From an uncultured Prochlorococcus sp. (lineage in GTDB: Bacteria > Cyanobacteriota > Cyanobacteriia > PCC-6307 > Cyanobiaceae), in contig CACNMX010000008.1 of NCBI GenBank assembly GCA_902621675.1, positions 1-50,009 on the forward strand: 50,009 bases of DNA, in the 5' to 3' direction. The notes beneath the pieces are model-generated. The model saw only the letters and a list, made by a program, of their open reading frames with translations, did no database searches and was not told the DNA's origin. The position numbers and the translations under genes are program-made. Positions 27,921 through 39,503 of the stretch are shown in pieces (position 1 is the first letter of the stretch; every line of letters begins with the position of its first letter).

Positions 27921-29543
27921 TTAATATTTAGTTTGAGCTAATTTCCTTTCTGATAAGGGACGAACTTTTAACGATTCTCTTAATGAAGACTTTCCATATT
28001 CTCTCTCAAGAATGTTGATAACTGTTTTACCAAATTCATCATCTGAATTATCAAAAGCTTCTAAGCAAACCTGACCAAGTTTTTTCCCTAATAAGCCTGG
28101 ATTCCATAGAAGTTTTCTCGCAGTCCATGGCATCATACTCATTGGATTATAATTCGGCTTCAAAATTTTATGATCCAAGGCGTACTTCTCAAGAAGGGTG
28201 TGAGGTTGCAAGCCTATAAAGAATATAGCTGGGTCTACTAATCCTTCACCAAAAATATTTTCTAATTCCCTATGGTAAGCAATTGTTTGTCTTATGGTGC
28301 TTGGAGTTTCGTCAAAAACATTAAACGAATAATTAACTGAAACATGGTTCTTGAAACCTGATTGAACTAGCATTCTGCAATTATTCAATACAGTTTCAAG
28401 GTCATACGCTAATCTCATTTTTCTAACAAGTTCTTGAGATCCTGAAGTAATACCTATTTCAAAATAGCTCATACCTGTATCAACCATTAGCTGAGCAAGT
28501 TCAGCATCAATGTTATCTGCTCTGATGTATGCAGCCCAATTAATATCGTCCCAGCCTTGATCTTTAATAGCTTGCAAAAGTGTTTTTGCATCTTGAATAT
28601 GTTTTTTGGCTGGAATAAACTGAGCATCTGTAAACCAAAATCCCCTTACTCCAAGATCATATAGTTGCTTCATTTCTTTGATTACTTCGCTAACAGGATT
28701 AACGCGAACCTTTTTTCCTTCCACAACTGTGTAAACGCAGAAACAACAATTATGAGGACAGCCCCTTTTCGTTTGTACACCTACATAGTAATCTCCCCCC
28801 TCTATATACCAATTGAATTCAGGCCATATTGATTGAATATATTGATAGTTACAGGCAGTTTTAACTGTGCCTGAAGGTTGTTCATGTATTAATTTGTTCC
28901 GAGGTTTTTGTCCAGCAAAATAACATCTTTCTTCCTCAATAGAATCTCCCTTAATAAATTTCTCTAATAGATTTTCTCCCTCTCCAACTGAAATAATAGT
29001 CCCTCTTGGAAGTAGATTTCCTAATTGTTCATAGAAGACGCTAACTGCCCCACCTCCTAATATTACTTTTACATTTTTGTTGTATTTTTTTGCTCTTTTT
29101 AGTCCCATTTTGACTAAAGAAGTATTTCTATATATTTCTCCATAATGGGATGCAATTAATTTTAAGCCTCCCCAAGAACCTCTCATTTTTTTTAGGATGT
29201 TTTTTGAGTAGAAAACTTCAAAAGAGTTTTGTAAAGGATTTCCACTTCTTCCATCAACAGGTGCATAAATTTGAATATCTCTCCATGAAAAAATGATTAG
29301 ATGAGGTCTAAATTGATCAATTTTTCTAGATAAATATTTGGAAACTTTGTTAATTGGGATTATTGCTAGATCAATGAATTGTTGCTTTATATTTGGGAAA
29401 CACTTGTGAATATGGTCTGCTAAATAAATTGGCCCTATTGGAAATATTGGATTACATGGCAATCTTACAATTAGGATTTTTCCATAGTGCTCTCTGGGGT
29501 AATTTTTTTTATTTAATTTTTCAAATTTCAAATTAAAATTCAT
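27921..29543 (-). CDS. Radical SAM protein with N-terminal B12-binding-like domain
   Basis: A 540-residue radical SAM enzyme of unassigned function. Residues 20-200 look like the cobalamin-binding fold that precedes many of these enzymes (GPIYLADHI, VILGGGAVSVFYEQLG, SVGEGENLLEKF), but I see no DxHxxG cobalt-ligand motif. The [4Fe-4S] ligands are Cys262, Cys266 and Cys269 in RGCPHNCCFCVY, with an extra Cys267. Downstream, YFEIGITSGSQELVRKMRLAYD is the typical SAM-barrel segment. The Fe-S motif and layout resemble BchE/MiaB-type methylases and cyclases. It converges on clpS with a 12-base gap; no operon partner tells its substrate. Confidence 0.85.
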   Translation of the reverse strand: MNFNLKFEKLNKKNYPREHYGKILIVRLPCNPIFPIGPIYLADHIHKCFPNIKQQFIDLAIIPINKVSKYLSRKIDQFRPHLIIFSWRDIQIYAPVDGRSGNPLQNSFEVFYSKNILKKMRGSWGGLKLIASHYGEIYRNTSLVKMGLKRAKKYNKNVKVILGGGAVSVFYEQLGNLLPRGTIISVGEGENLLEKFIKGDSIEEERCYFAGQKPRNKLIHEQPSGTVKTACNYQYIQSIWPEFNWYIEGGDYYVGVQTKRGCPHNCCFCVYTVVEGKKVRVNPVSEVIKEMKQLYDLGVRGFWFTDAQFIPAKKHIQDAKTLLQAIKDQGWDDINWAAYIRADNIDAELAQLMVDTGMSYFEIGITSGSQELVRKMRLAYDLETVLNNCRMLVQSGFKNHVSVNYSFNVFDETPSTIRQTIAYHRELENIFGEGLVDPAIFFIGLQPHTLLEKYALDHKILKPNYNPMSMMPWTARKLLWNPGLLGKKLGQVCLEAFDNSDDEFGKTVINILEREYGKSSLRESLKVRPLSERKLAQTKY

Positions 29544-29799
29544 ATCATGAAATTTAATGAATTTATTTTCATTTAGAATCTAACTACTTTATTACTAATT
29601 TGGAGAAATTAAAAACTCTAAAAAATACTAACAATAATTTTACTTAATTCAGATATTAGAAATCACATAAATCCTGCATATTTTGATAAGTTTTATTTTG
29701 ATTATCTCAAAATCTCATTTGTACTATCATTGTGATTAGTTTTAACAAATCAAATTTCTATTTATTGGGTTTATTTTTGAATTTAATTTGCTTTAAAAA

Positions 29800-29871
29800 T
29801 GCCGATAATTGGAATTGAACCAATGACCTACTGTTTACGAGACAGTTGCTCTACCGCTGAGCTATATCGGC
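29800..29871 (-). tRNA. trnT-CGU: tRNA-Thr (anticodon CGT)
   Basis: A 72-base cloverleaf on the minus strand. The acceptor arm GCCGATA pairs with TATCGGC, followed by discriminator A. The D arm is GCTC/GAGC. The anticodon arm is ACTGT-CTCGTAA-ACAGT, so the anticodon is CGT, reading ACG (Thr). The T arm is ATTGG-TTCAATT-CCAAT. CCA is not encoded. It stands alone between the radical SAM gene and the DUF3493 gene; the 256 bases before it (29544-29799) contain nothing else I can support. Confidence 0.97.
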
Positions 29872-29926
29872 AATACTACAGTGTTGATATTTTCATATAA
29901 AATTTATCTTATAATTTAGTTTATAA

Positions 29927-30163
29927 ATGTCAAAAATCGATCCTGAATTAAAAAAGAAATTATTAAAAGAATCTCAATCTCCCTTCAAGGGGTTAAGAAG
30001 AATATTGTGGATAGCTTTTAGTGGTTCAGCATTTTTAGGTCTTCTAATAATGCTTTCCAAAGTTGCAAGTGGTGGTGAATTACAACAAAATAACATCCTT
30101 ATACAAATTGTTTCTTGTATAGTATTCCCAACCTTGTTGTTCTTTGATAGGAATAAGGATTGA
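29927..30163 (+). CDS. DUF3493 small membrane protein
   Basis: Seventy-eight residues: a basic N-terminus, SPFKGLRRILWIAFSGSAFLG (the DUF3493 hallmark), and two hydrophobic helices at about 26-46 and 55-73. The domain occurs in cyanobacteria and in plant proteins linked to photosystem II accumulation, so a thylakoid role is possible but not shown here. A TATAAT lies at 29910-29915, only 11 bases before the ATG, suggesting a very short or no leader. It converges on infB with 17 bases between stops. Confidence 0.78.
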   Translation: MSKIDPELKKKLLKESQSPFKGLRRILWIAFSGSAFLGLLIMLSKVASGGELQQNNILIQIVSCIVFPTLLFFDRNKD

Positions 30164-30180
30164 TAAGTTAATTATTTTCT

Positions 30181-33100
30181 TTATTGAGTTAATGTCCTCT
30201 TTTTGGTGACAAATTTAAATGCTTCAATTATGTCGCCATCAATCCACGAAGAGAATTTATCGCACCCAACTCCACATTCAAATCCTGTATTTACTTCTTT
30301 AACATCATCTTTAGACCTTTTTAGAGAGTCTAAATTACCTTCGAAAATTACTTTATCTGATCGAATAACTCGAAGAGAACAATTTCGTTGTAATTTACCA
30401 GTTTGTATATAACATCCAGCTATAGCTCCTTTACCAACTGAGAAAGTTGCTCGAACTTCGGCTTTTCCTAAAGATTCTTCAACAAGATCAGGTTCAAGTA
30501 GTCCTTCCATTGCTAACTGAATATCTTCTAAGAGTTTATAGATAACTTCATATTCTCTTATATCAACAGCGTTAGCATCAGCGGCTCTCTTTGCGCCCGA
30601 TGCCAATGAAGTGTTAAACCCAATGATTACTGACCCAGATGCAGCAGCGAGATCTATATCTGTCTCAGTTATTTCTCCAGGAGCAGAAAGTAGAACTCTG
30701 ACTTGAACTTCATTTTTTGGTAATTGTTCTAGTGATCCCAATATCGCTTCAACACTACCTTGAACATCAGCTTTGAGAATTAAGTTTAACTCCTTTAGTT
30801 CTCCCTCATTTGCTTGAGTTGATAAGGATGATAAGCTGACTCTTCTAGAGGCCATTTGCTGAGCTAATTTTGTGGCTCTAGCATCTGTTGCCCTTTCTCC
30901 AACTATCGTTCGAGCAATTTTCTCATCAGGGTAGACTTCAAATTCGTCTCCAGCTGTGGGTACTTCACTGAATCCTAACGCTTCCACTGGGAATGATGGT
31001 CCTGCTTCTTTAATTCTATTACCATGTTCATCAACCATTGCTCTAATTTTTCCGAGTACTGAACCCGCAGCTAGAACATCTCCTGATTTTAAGGTCCCGT
31101 TTTGGACTAACAAAGTAGCCACAGGTCCTTTGGCTTTGTCTAGGTGGGCTTCAATAACAGTACCTTTTGCAAATCTATCAGGGTTAGCTTGGAGATCTTC
31201 TACTTCGGAAACTAATAAAATCATTTCGAGCAATTTATCAATGTTTTGTTTTTTGATAGCACTTACTGGAACCATTACTGTATCTCCTCCCCAATCTTCA
31301 GCAATTAAATCTTTTTCTGATAGTTCCTGCTTTACTCTGTCTGGAGATGCTCCTTCTTTGTCAATTTTATTTATTGCAACAACAATTGGTACTTTTGCAG
31401 CTCTTGCATGGCTAATAGCCTCTAGTGTTTGAGGTCTGCAACCATCATCTGCAGCAACTACAAGAACAGCTACATCTGTAACCTTCGTGCCCCTTGCTCT
31501 CATTGCAGTGAAGGCTTCATGACCAGGGGTGTCAAGAAAAGTTAATTTTTTCTTTTTAGATTCATGTTCAAATTCAACTTGATAAGCTCCTATGTGCTGA
31601 GTGATTCCCCCTGCTTCTCCAGAAGCTACTCTTGATTCTCTTATGGAATCTAAAAGACTTGTTTTACCATGATCTACATGGCCCATCACTGTAATAACAG
31701 GTGGTCTTCTTGTTAGTTTATCAATATCTTCAGATTCAATCATATCTACTGTTTTTTTAGCAGCTTCTTGGATATCATCTTGCAAAACAGGTACTCCAAA
31801 TTCTTCTGCGACTGTTTCAATAGTTGCTAAGTCGAGTGATTGCGTAACAGTTGCAGTTATACCTTTAAAGAAAAGAGATTTGATTATTTCAGAACTTTCA
31901 AGACTTAATTTATCAGCTAATTCTTGAACTGTTAAATTATCTTCGGGTACTATTATCATTTCAGGCCTTACTTGCTTGGCTTCTTTAGCAGCTTTTAACT
32001 CCATAGCTCTCCTTTTCTGCCTTTGCCTAGTAGTCTCTTTTTTCTTCTTTTTAAATTGTTTTATGGTTTTTTGAGATTTGGATTCATCTGCCTTTTCTTT
32101 CTTTGGACGTGCCAAACTAGCAGATAATATTGAAGTTTTTTCGCCTGAATATCCACTAGTTTCGGATGTTAATGAATCATCATTCTCACCGATTATATGA
32201 ACTTTCTGTCTTTGTTTTTGGGTATTTTTGCTTCTTAATGCTTCAAGTTTTGCACTATCGTCCCAGTCTGTCTTCCCTTGTTTTTTAGAACTATTTGAAA
32301 ATGTTTTATGGGGCGGTTTTTTTGAATTAGGGGGATTATGTGGACGATTATTTGGAGCCTTTGGCTTCTGTTTTGTTGTCTCAATATTTTGCTTTTCATT
32401 ATTTTGCTTTTCATTATTCTTTACAACTTGTTTGTTATTCTCAGATTTGTTAGTTTTTTGGAGTTGTAAAAGCTCATTAGGTGATACTGGCTTTCTAATT
32501 CCAGGAGAATTTTGTCCATTCAATTTAGACCCAGGCTTATTAGACATGCCAGGTCTGTTGGGAGCTCCGGGCCTATTCGTATTACCGTGTCTATTGAAAG
32601 ATCCAGGTCTGCCTTGATCTGATGGTTTGTTTCTTAATCCAGGCCTATTGGACATGCCAGGGCTGTTGGAAGCTCCGGGCTTATTCGTATTACCTTGTCT
32701 ATTGAAAGATCCAGGTCTGCCTTGATCTGATGGTTTGTTTTTAAATCCAGGTCTGTTTGGGAAAGTTTGTTTAAAAGAAATGTTTTGCTTATTATTTTGC
32801 TGATTGGGTCCTTCTCTCCTTATTGGAGCTCCTACGAGCTCAGGAGGGGAAATTCTGTTATTAATATTTTTTGTTGTTGATTTATTCGAATTTTTGGAAG
32901 GGTTGTTTGATATTTGTCTTTTACCCGCTGAACTGGAGTTGTTTTGGGAAGATTCATTAGATTCGCCTTTATAATTGAGATTTTTAGGCTTAGCAATTAG
33001 TTGAATAGGGGGTTTGGCAGGGGTTCTTACTGGAGGGGTTGGGTTATTTCGTAAAGTTTTTTTATCTTGGTTGAGATTTTGTGAAGTTTTAATATTTATA

Positions 33101-33504
33101 TTTTGATTTGTAAGATTTGCTTGAGATTTGGAACTGTTGACAATTGTCGGTTTATTGAGATTTTTTGGTTGATTTGAAATTTTTTTTAGACTCTCAGTTT
33201 TATTAAGAGGTTTTATCAACAATGGCTTTTTGTTTGAATTATCTTTAAGAGTTTTCTCTTTTATAGAAGAGTTCGCAAAAGATTCATCTTTTTTAATTAA
33301 AGGTTTCTCAATAGAAAGTATTTCTTTATCTGAATTTTTTTTATTAATAAGATTTTTTATTTTTTTTGCTTCCTCTGCACTAATTGAACTGCTATGGCTT
33401 TTTACTGAAATTGAAAGTTTTTGAGCTGCATCCAGTATATCTTTATTGTCCAGGTTTAAGTCTCTGGAAAGTTCGTAAATTCTGATTTTATCGCTGATAG
33501 TCAT
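30181..33504 (-). CDS. infB: Translation initiation factor IF-2
   Basis: GTPase that brings initiator tRNA to the 30S subunit. Residues 1-55 form the small N-terminal IF2 domain ([19 protein letters not shown]). Residues about 60-480 are a disordered Asn/Lys/Pro/Gly-rich linker with an internal 36-residue tandem repeat. The G domain from about 600 has [29 protein letters not shown] and NKIDKEGA, followed by the beta-barrel and tRNA-binding C-domains. The 1107-residue length is long but normal for cyanobacteria. It is last in the rimP-nusA-ylxR-infB operon. Confidence 0.98.
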   Translation of the reverse strand: MTISDKIRIYELSRDLNLDNKDILDAAQKLSISVKSHSSSISAEEAKKIKNLINKKNSDKEILSIEKPLIKKDESFANSSIKEKTLKDNSNKKPLLIKPLNKTESLKKISNQPKNLNKPTIVNSSKSQANLTNQNINIKTSQNLNQDKKTLRNNPTPPVRTPAKPPIQLIAKPKNLNYKGESNESSQNNSSSAGKRQISNNPSKNSNKSTTKNINNRISPPELVGAPIRREGPNQQNNKQNISFKQTFPNRPGFKNKPSDQGRPGSFNRQGNTNKPGASNSPGMSNRPGLRNKPSDQGRPGSFNRHGNTNRPGAPNRPGMSNKPGSKLNGQNSPGIRKPVSPNELLQLQKTNKSENNKQVVKNNEKQNNEKQNIETTKQKPKAPNNRPHNPPNSKKPPHKTFSNSSKKQGKTDWDDSAKLEALRSKNTQKQRQKVHIIGENDDSLTSETSGYSGEKTSILSASLARPKKEKADESKSQKTIKQFKKKKKETTRQRQKRRAMELKAAKEAKQVRPEMIIVPEDNLTVQELADKLSLESSEIIKSLFFKGITATVTQSLDLATIETVAEEFGVPVLQDDIQEAAKKTVDMIESEDIDKLTRRPPVITVMGHVDHGKTSLLDSIRESRVASGEAGGITQHIGAYQVEFEHESKKKKLTFLDTPGHEAFTAMRARGTKVTDVAVLVVAADDGCRPQTLEAISHARAAKVPIVVAINKIDKEGASPDRVKQELSEKDLIAEDWGGDTVMVPVSAIKKQNIDKLLEMILLVSEVEDLQANPDRFAKGTVIEAHLDKAKGPVATLLVQNGTLKSGDVLAAGSVLGKIRAMVDEHGNRIKEAGPSFPVEALGFSEVPTAGDEFEVYPDEKIARTIVGERATDARATKLAQQMASRRVSLSSLSTQANEGELKELNLILKADVQGSVEAILGSLEQLPKNEVQVRVLLSAPGEITETDIDLAAASGSVIIGFNTSLASGAKRAADANAVDIREYEVIYKLLEDIQLAMEGLLEPDLVEESLGKAEVRATFSVGKGAIAGCYIQTGKLQRNCSLRVIRSDKVIFEGNLDSLKRSKDDVKEVNTGFECGVGCDKFSSWIDGDIIEAFKFVTKKRTLTQ
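32531..32760 (-). repeat. 108-bp tandem repeat inside infB
   Basis: Two copies of 108 bp (32531-32638 and 32639-32746) and the start of a third (from 32747) stand in tandem, nearly identical at the DNA level. They code for 36-residue units built of blocks such as [16 protein letters not shown](R/K)PG and PGMSN(R/K)PG. The high DNA identity implies recent duplication or gene conversion in the linker of IF-2. Confidence 0.92.
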
Positions 33505-33552
33505 TTAATCTGATTTGTACTCTTTTTGGAAATTAAAGAGGATTTAATTTAA

Positions 33553-33834
33553 TTATATTCCCATATTGGGATAGTCATTGTAGCTTGTAATTTCTTTTTC
33601 AAAAATATCAATAAATTCAGGTTCAAAAGATGTTTTTAAAGCTTTTTGAAGCTTTTTTTTGATCTTGGAATCTGAGTAACATTTTTTTGACTTGCATATG
33701 TAGGCTGATCGCCCCATCCCATTTTGAAACATAATACCTTGCTTATGATCTTTAGTAATTTTTATAAGATTTTTCCTGTCATATGTTTGTCTACATGATA
33801 TGCATATACGCATAACAGGGCTTTTTTGTATCAC
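33553..33834 (-). CDS. ylxR: YlxR (RnpM/DUF448) RNA-binding protein
   Basis: A 93-residue protein of the YlxR family, which always sits between nusA and infB; recent work in other bacteria links it to RNase P. Conserved features: RICISCRQTYDRKNLIKI, then GMGRSAYICKSKKCY with the GRGAY-like loop. The GTG start overlaps the nusA TGA as GTGA, showing translational coupling. An ATG seven codons in is an alternative. infB starts 48 bases downstream. Confidence 0.93.
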   Translation of the reverse strand: MIQKSPVMRICISCRQTYDRKNLIKITKDHKQGIMFQNGMGRSAYICKSKKCYSDSKIKKKLQKALKTSFEPEFIDIFEKEITSYNDYPNMGI

Positions 33835-35237
33835 CGTTTTCTCTCCTCTTTCGCGGATATTTCACCATCTTGAACTGTCTCTAATTGATCACTTTCTGAG
33901 AAGCTCTCTTCTTCATCATATGTTTCTTGTACAAATTCTTCATCATCTTCTGGAAGGGGATAAAGCTCTCTTAATCTTGCGTCTTCAGCAGCACGTTCAG
34001 CTTGTTCTGCTTCTAATCTAATCTCAGCTTCTCTCTGGAGATTCTCTTCTTCCTCCCTTTGAACGATTAATTCGGAGACTGCAGCATCTTCTGCTTCCTG
34101 ATCGTATTCATGAGAGTTTTTAACATCAATTTTCCAACCAGTTAATCTTGCTGCAAGTCTTACATTTTGTCCTTCTCTACCAATTGCGAGACTCAATTGA
34201 TCAGGAGGAACTAGTACGTGCGCGTGTTGACCTTCTGGGTCAACAAGTCTCACAAGATCTACTTTCGCAGGACTTAAAGAGTTTAAAATATACTGGATTG
34301 GGTCAGATGACCATTTAATAACATCAATTTTTTCTCCTCTTAATTCATTTACTACTTGTTGGATTCTTGCTCCTCTTGCTCCAATACAGGCACCTACAGG
34401 ATCAACTTCTTGTTCAACGCTATCAACAGCTACTTTTGTTCTTGGTCCAACAGCTCTTGAAGGAGGATTCGCTTCTCTTGAAACAGCAACAATTTTTACC
34501 GTGCCTTCTTGGATTTCCGGTACCTCATTTTCAAATAAATAAACGACTAATCCAGCATTTGCTCTACTTACAAAAAGTTGTGGTCCTTTTCTTGCTATTT
34601 CGCTAACTTCCTTCAAGAATACTTTGAAAGTTGCATTAGCTCTATAATTATCATTTGGTAATTGATCTCTTTTTGGAAGCTCGGCCTCTACCTCAGGTCT
34701 ACCTATACCAGAACTAACTCCCATAATTACTGACTGTCTTTCAAATCTTATAACTCTTGCAGTTAAAACAGGATCTTCCAAATCTGCAAATTCTTCTTGG
34801 ATCATTTTTCTTTGTTGATCTCTTAATTTTTGGGCTAAAACTTGCTTTGTTGTCGAAGCAGCCATTCGCCCAAAGTCCTCTTTTTCTGGAGTAACGTCTA
34901 AAACAACCGTGTCACCTATTTGAGCATCATCAGCAACTTGTTTAACTTCTAGTAAAGATATTTGATGATCTTCGCTTTCAACTTCTTCCACAATTATCTT
35001 ACTTGATAAGACCCTATAACCTTCTTCATCTAGATCTAGTCCAACATCAAAATTACTAAAGTATTCTTCATCAAATGGATCTTCGTTAACTCCAATGTAA
35101 AAGGTTCTTCTATATTTTTCATAACCTTTTAATAAAGCTTCGCGTAAAGCAGCTTCCACGATATTAGGAGGTAACTTTTTTTCCTCACTAATATCTTCAA
35201 TGAGATTGTTTAAACCTGGGAGAATAACTAATGCCAT
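33831..35237 (-). CDS. nusA: Transcription termination/antitermination factor NusA
   Basis: Binds RNA polymerase and nascent RNA to set pausing and termination. The 468 residues run: N-terminal polymerase-binding domain (1-125), S1 domain (about 135-200), KH1 and KH2 (about 230-350, with DPVGACIGARGARIQQV and AIGREGQNVRLAARLTGWKIDV), then an acidic Glu-rich tail rather than the full E. coli C-terminal repeats. It lies 33 bases after rimP and overlaps ylxR by 4 bases. Confidence 0.97.
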   Translation of the reverse strand: MALVILPGLNNLIEDISEEKKLPPNIVEAALREALLKGYEKYRRTFYIGVNEDPFDEEYFSNFDVGLDLDEEGYRVLSSKIIVEEVESEDHQISLLEVKQVADDAQIGDTVVLDVTPEKEDFGRMAASTTKQVLAQKLRDQQRKMIQEEFADLEDPVLTARVIRFERQSVIMGVSSGIGRPEVEAELPKRDQLPNDNYRANATFKVFLKEVSEIARKGPQLFVSRANAGLVVYLFENEVPEIQEGTVKIVAVSREANPPSRAVGPRTKVAVDSVEQEVDPVGACIGARGARIQQVVNELRGEKIDVIKWSSDPIQYILNSLSPAKVDLVRLVDPEGQHAHVLVPPDQLSLAIGREGQNVRLAARLTGWKIDVKNSHEYDQEAEDAAVSELIVQREEEENLQREAEIRLEAEQAERAAEDARLRELYPLPEDDEEFVQETYDEEESFSESDQLETVQDGEISAKEERKR

Positions 35238-35270
35238 CTATGATGGGAAAATGGGTAATGGTTGAAATGA

Positions 35271-35738
35271 TTAATCTTCTAATTTGCAAAGACTAATCTT
35301 TAGAACTTCGTCAAAAGGGATTGTTTTTATCTTCCCTTTTATGTTAATGGCTAAATAATCTTTAGACTTTTCATAAAGTAAACCACTAAGAAATTTTTTT
35401 TTGGAATTTTTCTGGTTTAACTGAACATTAACTGGAAAACCCTTAAAAGTTTTGAAGTCTCTATCTGAGGTTAATTCATCACTGACCCCTTGACTACTAA
35501 TTTCTAACACATATGAACAATTTAAAAGATTTGAATTTTCTATTTCTTCAGATACTGGGGCATTAAATGAAGCACAATCTTCGAGTGAAATATCATCACC
35601 ATTAGTTTTTTTTATAGTGATTTTTACGACCGTGGGATTTTGATTAGTTTGGATACTTAAACTGCAGATTTGGAGATCCTGTGCATTGGCAACCTTCTTC
35701 AATTGAGCTTCTAGTTTACTTTGGTTTTCTTTATTCAA
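35271..35738 (-). CDS. rimP: Ribosome maturation factor RimP
   Basis: Assembly factor for the 30S subunit and first gene of the nusA-infB operon. The 155 residues show the RimP pattern: [50 protein letters not shown] (usually SSPGxDRPL at this site; here it is degenerate) and a C-terminal SH3-like domain. The start is TTG; no ATG is in reach. The 157 bases upstream are shared with the divergent htrA gene. Confidence 0.93.
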   Translation of the reverse strand: MNKENQSKLEAQLKKVANAQDLQICSLSIQTNQNPTVVKITIKKTNGDDISLEDCASFNAPVSEEIENSNLLNCSYVLEISSQGVSDELTSDRDFKTFKGFPVNVQLNQKNSKKKFLSGLLYEKSKDYLAINIKGKIKTIPFDEVLKISLCKLED

Positions 35739-35895
35739 AATTTATCTACACATTGATTTAAAACAATTTTCACATATAAAAAATTTTTTTCTAGAAAAAA
35801 TTTGGATAATATGTATTTTTGGATGTAAACAAAAAAACAACAATAATAAATTTCTTCAACTAGATTTATTGATGAATTTAAAAACTTTTAATTAA

Positions 35896-37026
<1,131 letters not shown>

Positions 37027-37072
37027 ATCACCCATTGAAATTTAATAATCTATAACCATTAGAGGAAAGGTT

Positions 37073-37786
37073 TTGGATTCACAAACTAAAATGAAACAAG
37101 CAGTTGCTGATGCAGCAATAAGGGAAGTAAAGAGTGACATGATTCTCGGATTAGGATCAGGATCTACAGCTGCGTTAATGATAAAAAGACTGGCAGATGA
37201 AATTCGTTTTGGAAAAATTCAAAATATAAGAGGGGTTGCAACTTCTTTTCAATCAGAAGTTTTAGCGCTTGAACTGGATATCCCTCTTATCGATTTAGCT
37301 TCTGTATCTCAAATTGATTTAGCTATTGATGGAGCAGATGAAGTTGATCCAGGATTTCAATTAATAAAAGGAGGAGGAGCATGTCATGTTAGAGAAAAGT
37401 TAGTGGCATCTAAAGCTGATCAATTGTTGATTGTTGTTGATGAAACTAAACTTGTACAAAATCTAAATCATTCTTTCCCTTTACCTGTAGAAGTCCTTCC
37501 AAATGCTTGGAAGCAAGTTCAGGGAGTGATTGCAGAAATGAATGGCAGTTCTTATTTAAGGATGGCTACTAAAAAAGCTGGCCCAGTTGTTACTGACCAA
37601 GGCAACCTCATCCTGGATGTATTATTTGATGATGGTATTAAGAATCCAAAGGACATTGAGATAACAATTAATAATATCCCAGGAGTATTAGAAAATGGTT
37701 TATTCGTTGATCTTACAGATAAAGTATTAGTTGGTAAAATTGAAAATAATATTCCAACGGTTTACTCACCCTCAAAAGCCAACTAA
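37073..37786 (+). CDS. rpiA: Ribose-5-phosphate isomerase A
   Basis: Interconverts ribose-5-phosphate and ribulose-5-phosphate in the Calvin and pentose phosphate cycles. The 237 residues include [12 protein letters not shown] (phosphate loop), [11 protein letters not shown] (catalytic Asp) and [14 protein letters not shown]. The TTG start is supported by the strong AGAGGAAAGG at 37061-37070; the first ATG, 18 bases later, would be too far away. Its stop overlaps the convergent hisD stop by 4 bases. Confidence 0.97.
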   Translation: MDSQTKMKQAVADAAIREVKSDMILGLGSGSTAALMIKRLADEIRFGKIQNIRGVATSFQSEVLALELDIPLIDLASVSQIDLAIDGADEVDPGFQLIKGGGACHVREKLVASKADQLLIVVDETKLVQNLNHSFPLPVEVLPNAWKQVQGVIAEMNGSSYLRMATKKAGPVVTDQGNLILDVLFDDGIKNPKDIEITINNIPGVLENGLFVDLTDKVLVGKIENNIPTVYSPSKAN

Positions 37787-39069
37787 TCTTCAAATCTTAT
37801 TTGTACTGAGTTAGCGTGGCTATGTAAGCCCTCACTTTTAGCAAGATTAATAATATCAACGCTATTAACTTTTAAACTTTCTTCATTAAATTCTATTATT
37901 GAAGTATTTTTCATAAAAGTTTCAACCCCCAAAGAACCACTAAATCTAGAATTTCCTGATGTGGGCAAAGTATGATTTGGTCCAGCAAGATAATCTCCAA
38001 CAGCTTCTGGGGTCCATTTTCCTAAAAATATTGCTCCTGCATTCTCTATACCTGCAAGAATTTTTTTTGAATCTTTAGTGAGAATTTCTAGGTGTTCAGG
38101 GGCAAATTTATTGCTTAGTTCAACACATGATTCATAATTCTCGCAAATTACAATTAACCCCCAATTTTTGATTGATTGCATGCAAATTTCTTTTCTTGGA
38201 TGATCACTTATTTTTTTATAAAGTTCCTCTAAAACTTCTTTGGCCTGGGTCTTTGATGTAGTTAGAAGTATTGATGAAGCTAAAGGATCATGTTCCGCTT
38301 GGGCTAGTAGATCAGATGCTATATGAGTGCTTTGAGCTGTTTCATCTGCAATGATTAATATTTCACTTGGACCAGCTAAAGAATCAATCCCTGTAGATCC
38401 ATAAATGAGTTTTTTTGCAGTCGTAACATAGATATTTCCTGGACCGGAAATAACATCAACTTTATTGATTTGATTTGTGCCAAATGCTAGAGCACCAATT
38501 GCTTGAGCTCCTCCAATCCTAAATACTTTATTGATCCCTGATAAGTGAGCTGCAGCTAAAACAGTTTTGTTTATTTCCCCATCATTATTCCCAGGAGATA
38601 CCATTATAATTTTTTCTACACCTGCTACTTTTGCAGGTATTGCATTCATTAATACTGTACTTGGATAAGCAGCTCTACCTCCAGGAATATAAATGCCTGC
38701 ATTTTTAACTGGTCTCCATCTTCTTTGGACTCTATCACCATATTCACCTTTTATAGTGAAAGATTGAGGAATTTCTTTTTCATGGAATTTTTGTATTCTT
38801 TTATGAGCCGCCTCAAGTGAGCGTTTCAAATTGTTATCAATTTCATCCCATGCATTTTTTATTTGATCCCTACTTACTTGCATAGGTGCAGGGTCGAAAC
38901 CATCAAATTTTCTGGTATATTTTTCTACTGCTATATCTCCATTATTTTTGACTTCTTGAAGAATTTCTTCAACTATTGCATTTATTTTGTGGTTGTTTTC
39001 TGAGCTAGTTCGAGTAGAAATCCTTTTTAATTCTTGGATGCCGTCTTTTTTATTATTTATGATCTTCAT
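37783..39069 (-). CDS. hisD: Histidinol dehydrogenase
   Basis: Zinc enzyme for the last two oxidations of histidine synthesis (histidinol to histidine with NAD+). The 428 residues show [53 protein letters not shown] (zinc-binding Gln/His region) and the C-terminal [20 protein letters not shown]. Full length. It stands alone on this strand, not in a his operon, as is usual for cyanobacteria. Confidence 0.98.
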   Translation of the reverse strand: MKIINNKKDGIQELKRISTRTSSENNHKINAIVEEILQEVKNNGDIAVEKYTRKFDGFDPAPMQVSRDQIKNAWDEIDNNLKRSLEAAHKRIQKFHEKEIPQSFTIKGEYGDRVQRRWRPVKNAGIYIPGGRAAYPSTVLMNAIPAKVAGVEKIIMVSPGNNDGEINKTVLAAAHLSGINKVFRIGGAQAIGALAFGTNQINKVDVISGPGNIYVTTAKKLIYGSTGIDSLAGPSEILIIADETAQSTHIASDLLAQAEHDPLASSILLTTSKTQAKEVLEELYKKISDHPRKEICMQSIKNWGLIVICENYESCVELSNKFAPEHLEILTKDSKKILAGIENAGAIFLGKWTPEAVGDYLAGPNHTLPTSGNSRFSGSLGVETFMKNTSIIEFNEESLKVNSVDIINLAKSEGLHSHANSVQIRFED

Positions 39070-39134
39070 ATTCTTAAATTTTCAAAATTGAACGGCTCAA
39101 AGCCCAACTAAATAACTTTCTAAATTATATATTA

Positions 39135-39164
39135 TTGATTAGTAGTCGATTTATTTGTTATGAT
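39135..39164 (+). promoter_or_regulatory. Candidate promoter of rpsT
   Basis: TTGATT (39135-39140) and TATGAT (39159-39164) are spaced 18 bases and precede the rpsT start by 26 bases. The -10 lies within GTTATGATA, the same nine bases found before rpsL. Confidence 0.45.
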
Positions 39165-39190
39165 AGTAATCTTCTATTTAAGTACCCTCT

Positions 39191-39484
39191 GTGGCCAATA
39201 ACAAATCAGCAAAAAAGAGAATACAAGTTGCCGAAAGAAATCGTTTAATAAATAAGTCTTATAAATCTACTGTTAGGACTCTAACCAAAAAAACCTTAGA
39301 AAATTGCGAAAAATATAAAAAAAACCCAAATGAAGATAATAAAAATTTAGTCAAGACTAGTCTTAATAAAGCTTTCAGTTTAATCGATAAGGCAGTTAAG
39401 AAAAATGTTCTTCACAAGAATAATGGGGCTAATAGAAAATCAAAAATTAACAATTTTGTAAAAACTACTCTTACCACAAAGTAA
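39191..39484 (+). CDS. rpsT: 30S ribosomal protein S20
   Basis: Binds 16S rRNA early in 30S assembly. The 97 residues form a lysine-rich helical bundle: MANNKSAKKRIQVAERNRL at the start and LHKNNGANRKSKINNFV near the end are typical. The start is GTG, which in other bacteria is part of S20 self-control (there a weak TTG/UUG start). tatD follows after 19 bases and is probably co-transcribed. Confidence 0.98.
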   Translation: MANNKSAKKRIQVAERNRLINKSYKSTVRTLTKKTLENCEKYKKNPNEDNKNLVKTSLNKAFSLIDKAVKKNVLHKNNGANRKSKINNFVKTTLTTK

Positions 39485-39503
39485 ATAGGCAGAGATTGTA
39501 ATT

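Noticed and set aside
29800..29871. tRNA-Thr as a phage or island attachment site
   Set aside because: No integrase gene and no duplicated tRNA 3' end are visible in the window.
32228..32617. Plus-strand frame opposite infB rich in Phe and Cys
   Set aside because: It mirrors the repeat-rich IF-2 linker; its pattern is explained by the repeat DNA on the other strand.
32531..32760. Possible CRISPR-like array
   Set aside because: The repeats are directly adjoining, in frame, coding, without unique spacers, and no cas genes are present.
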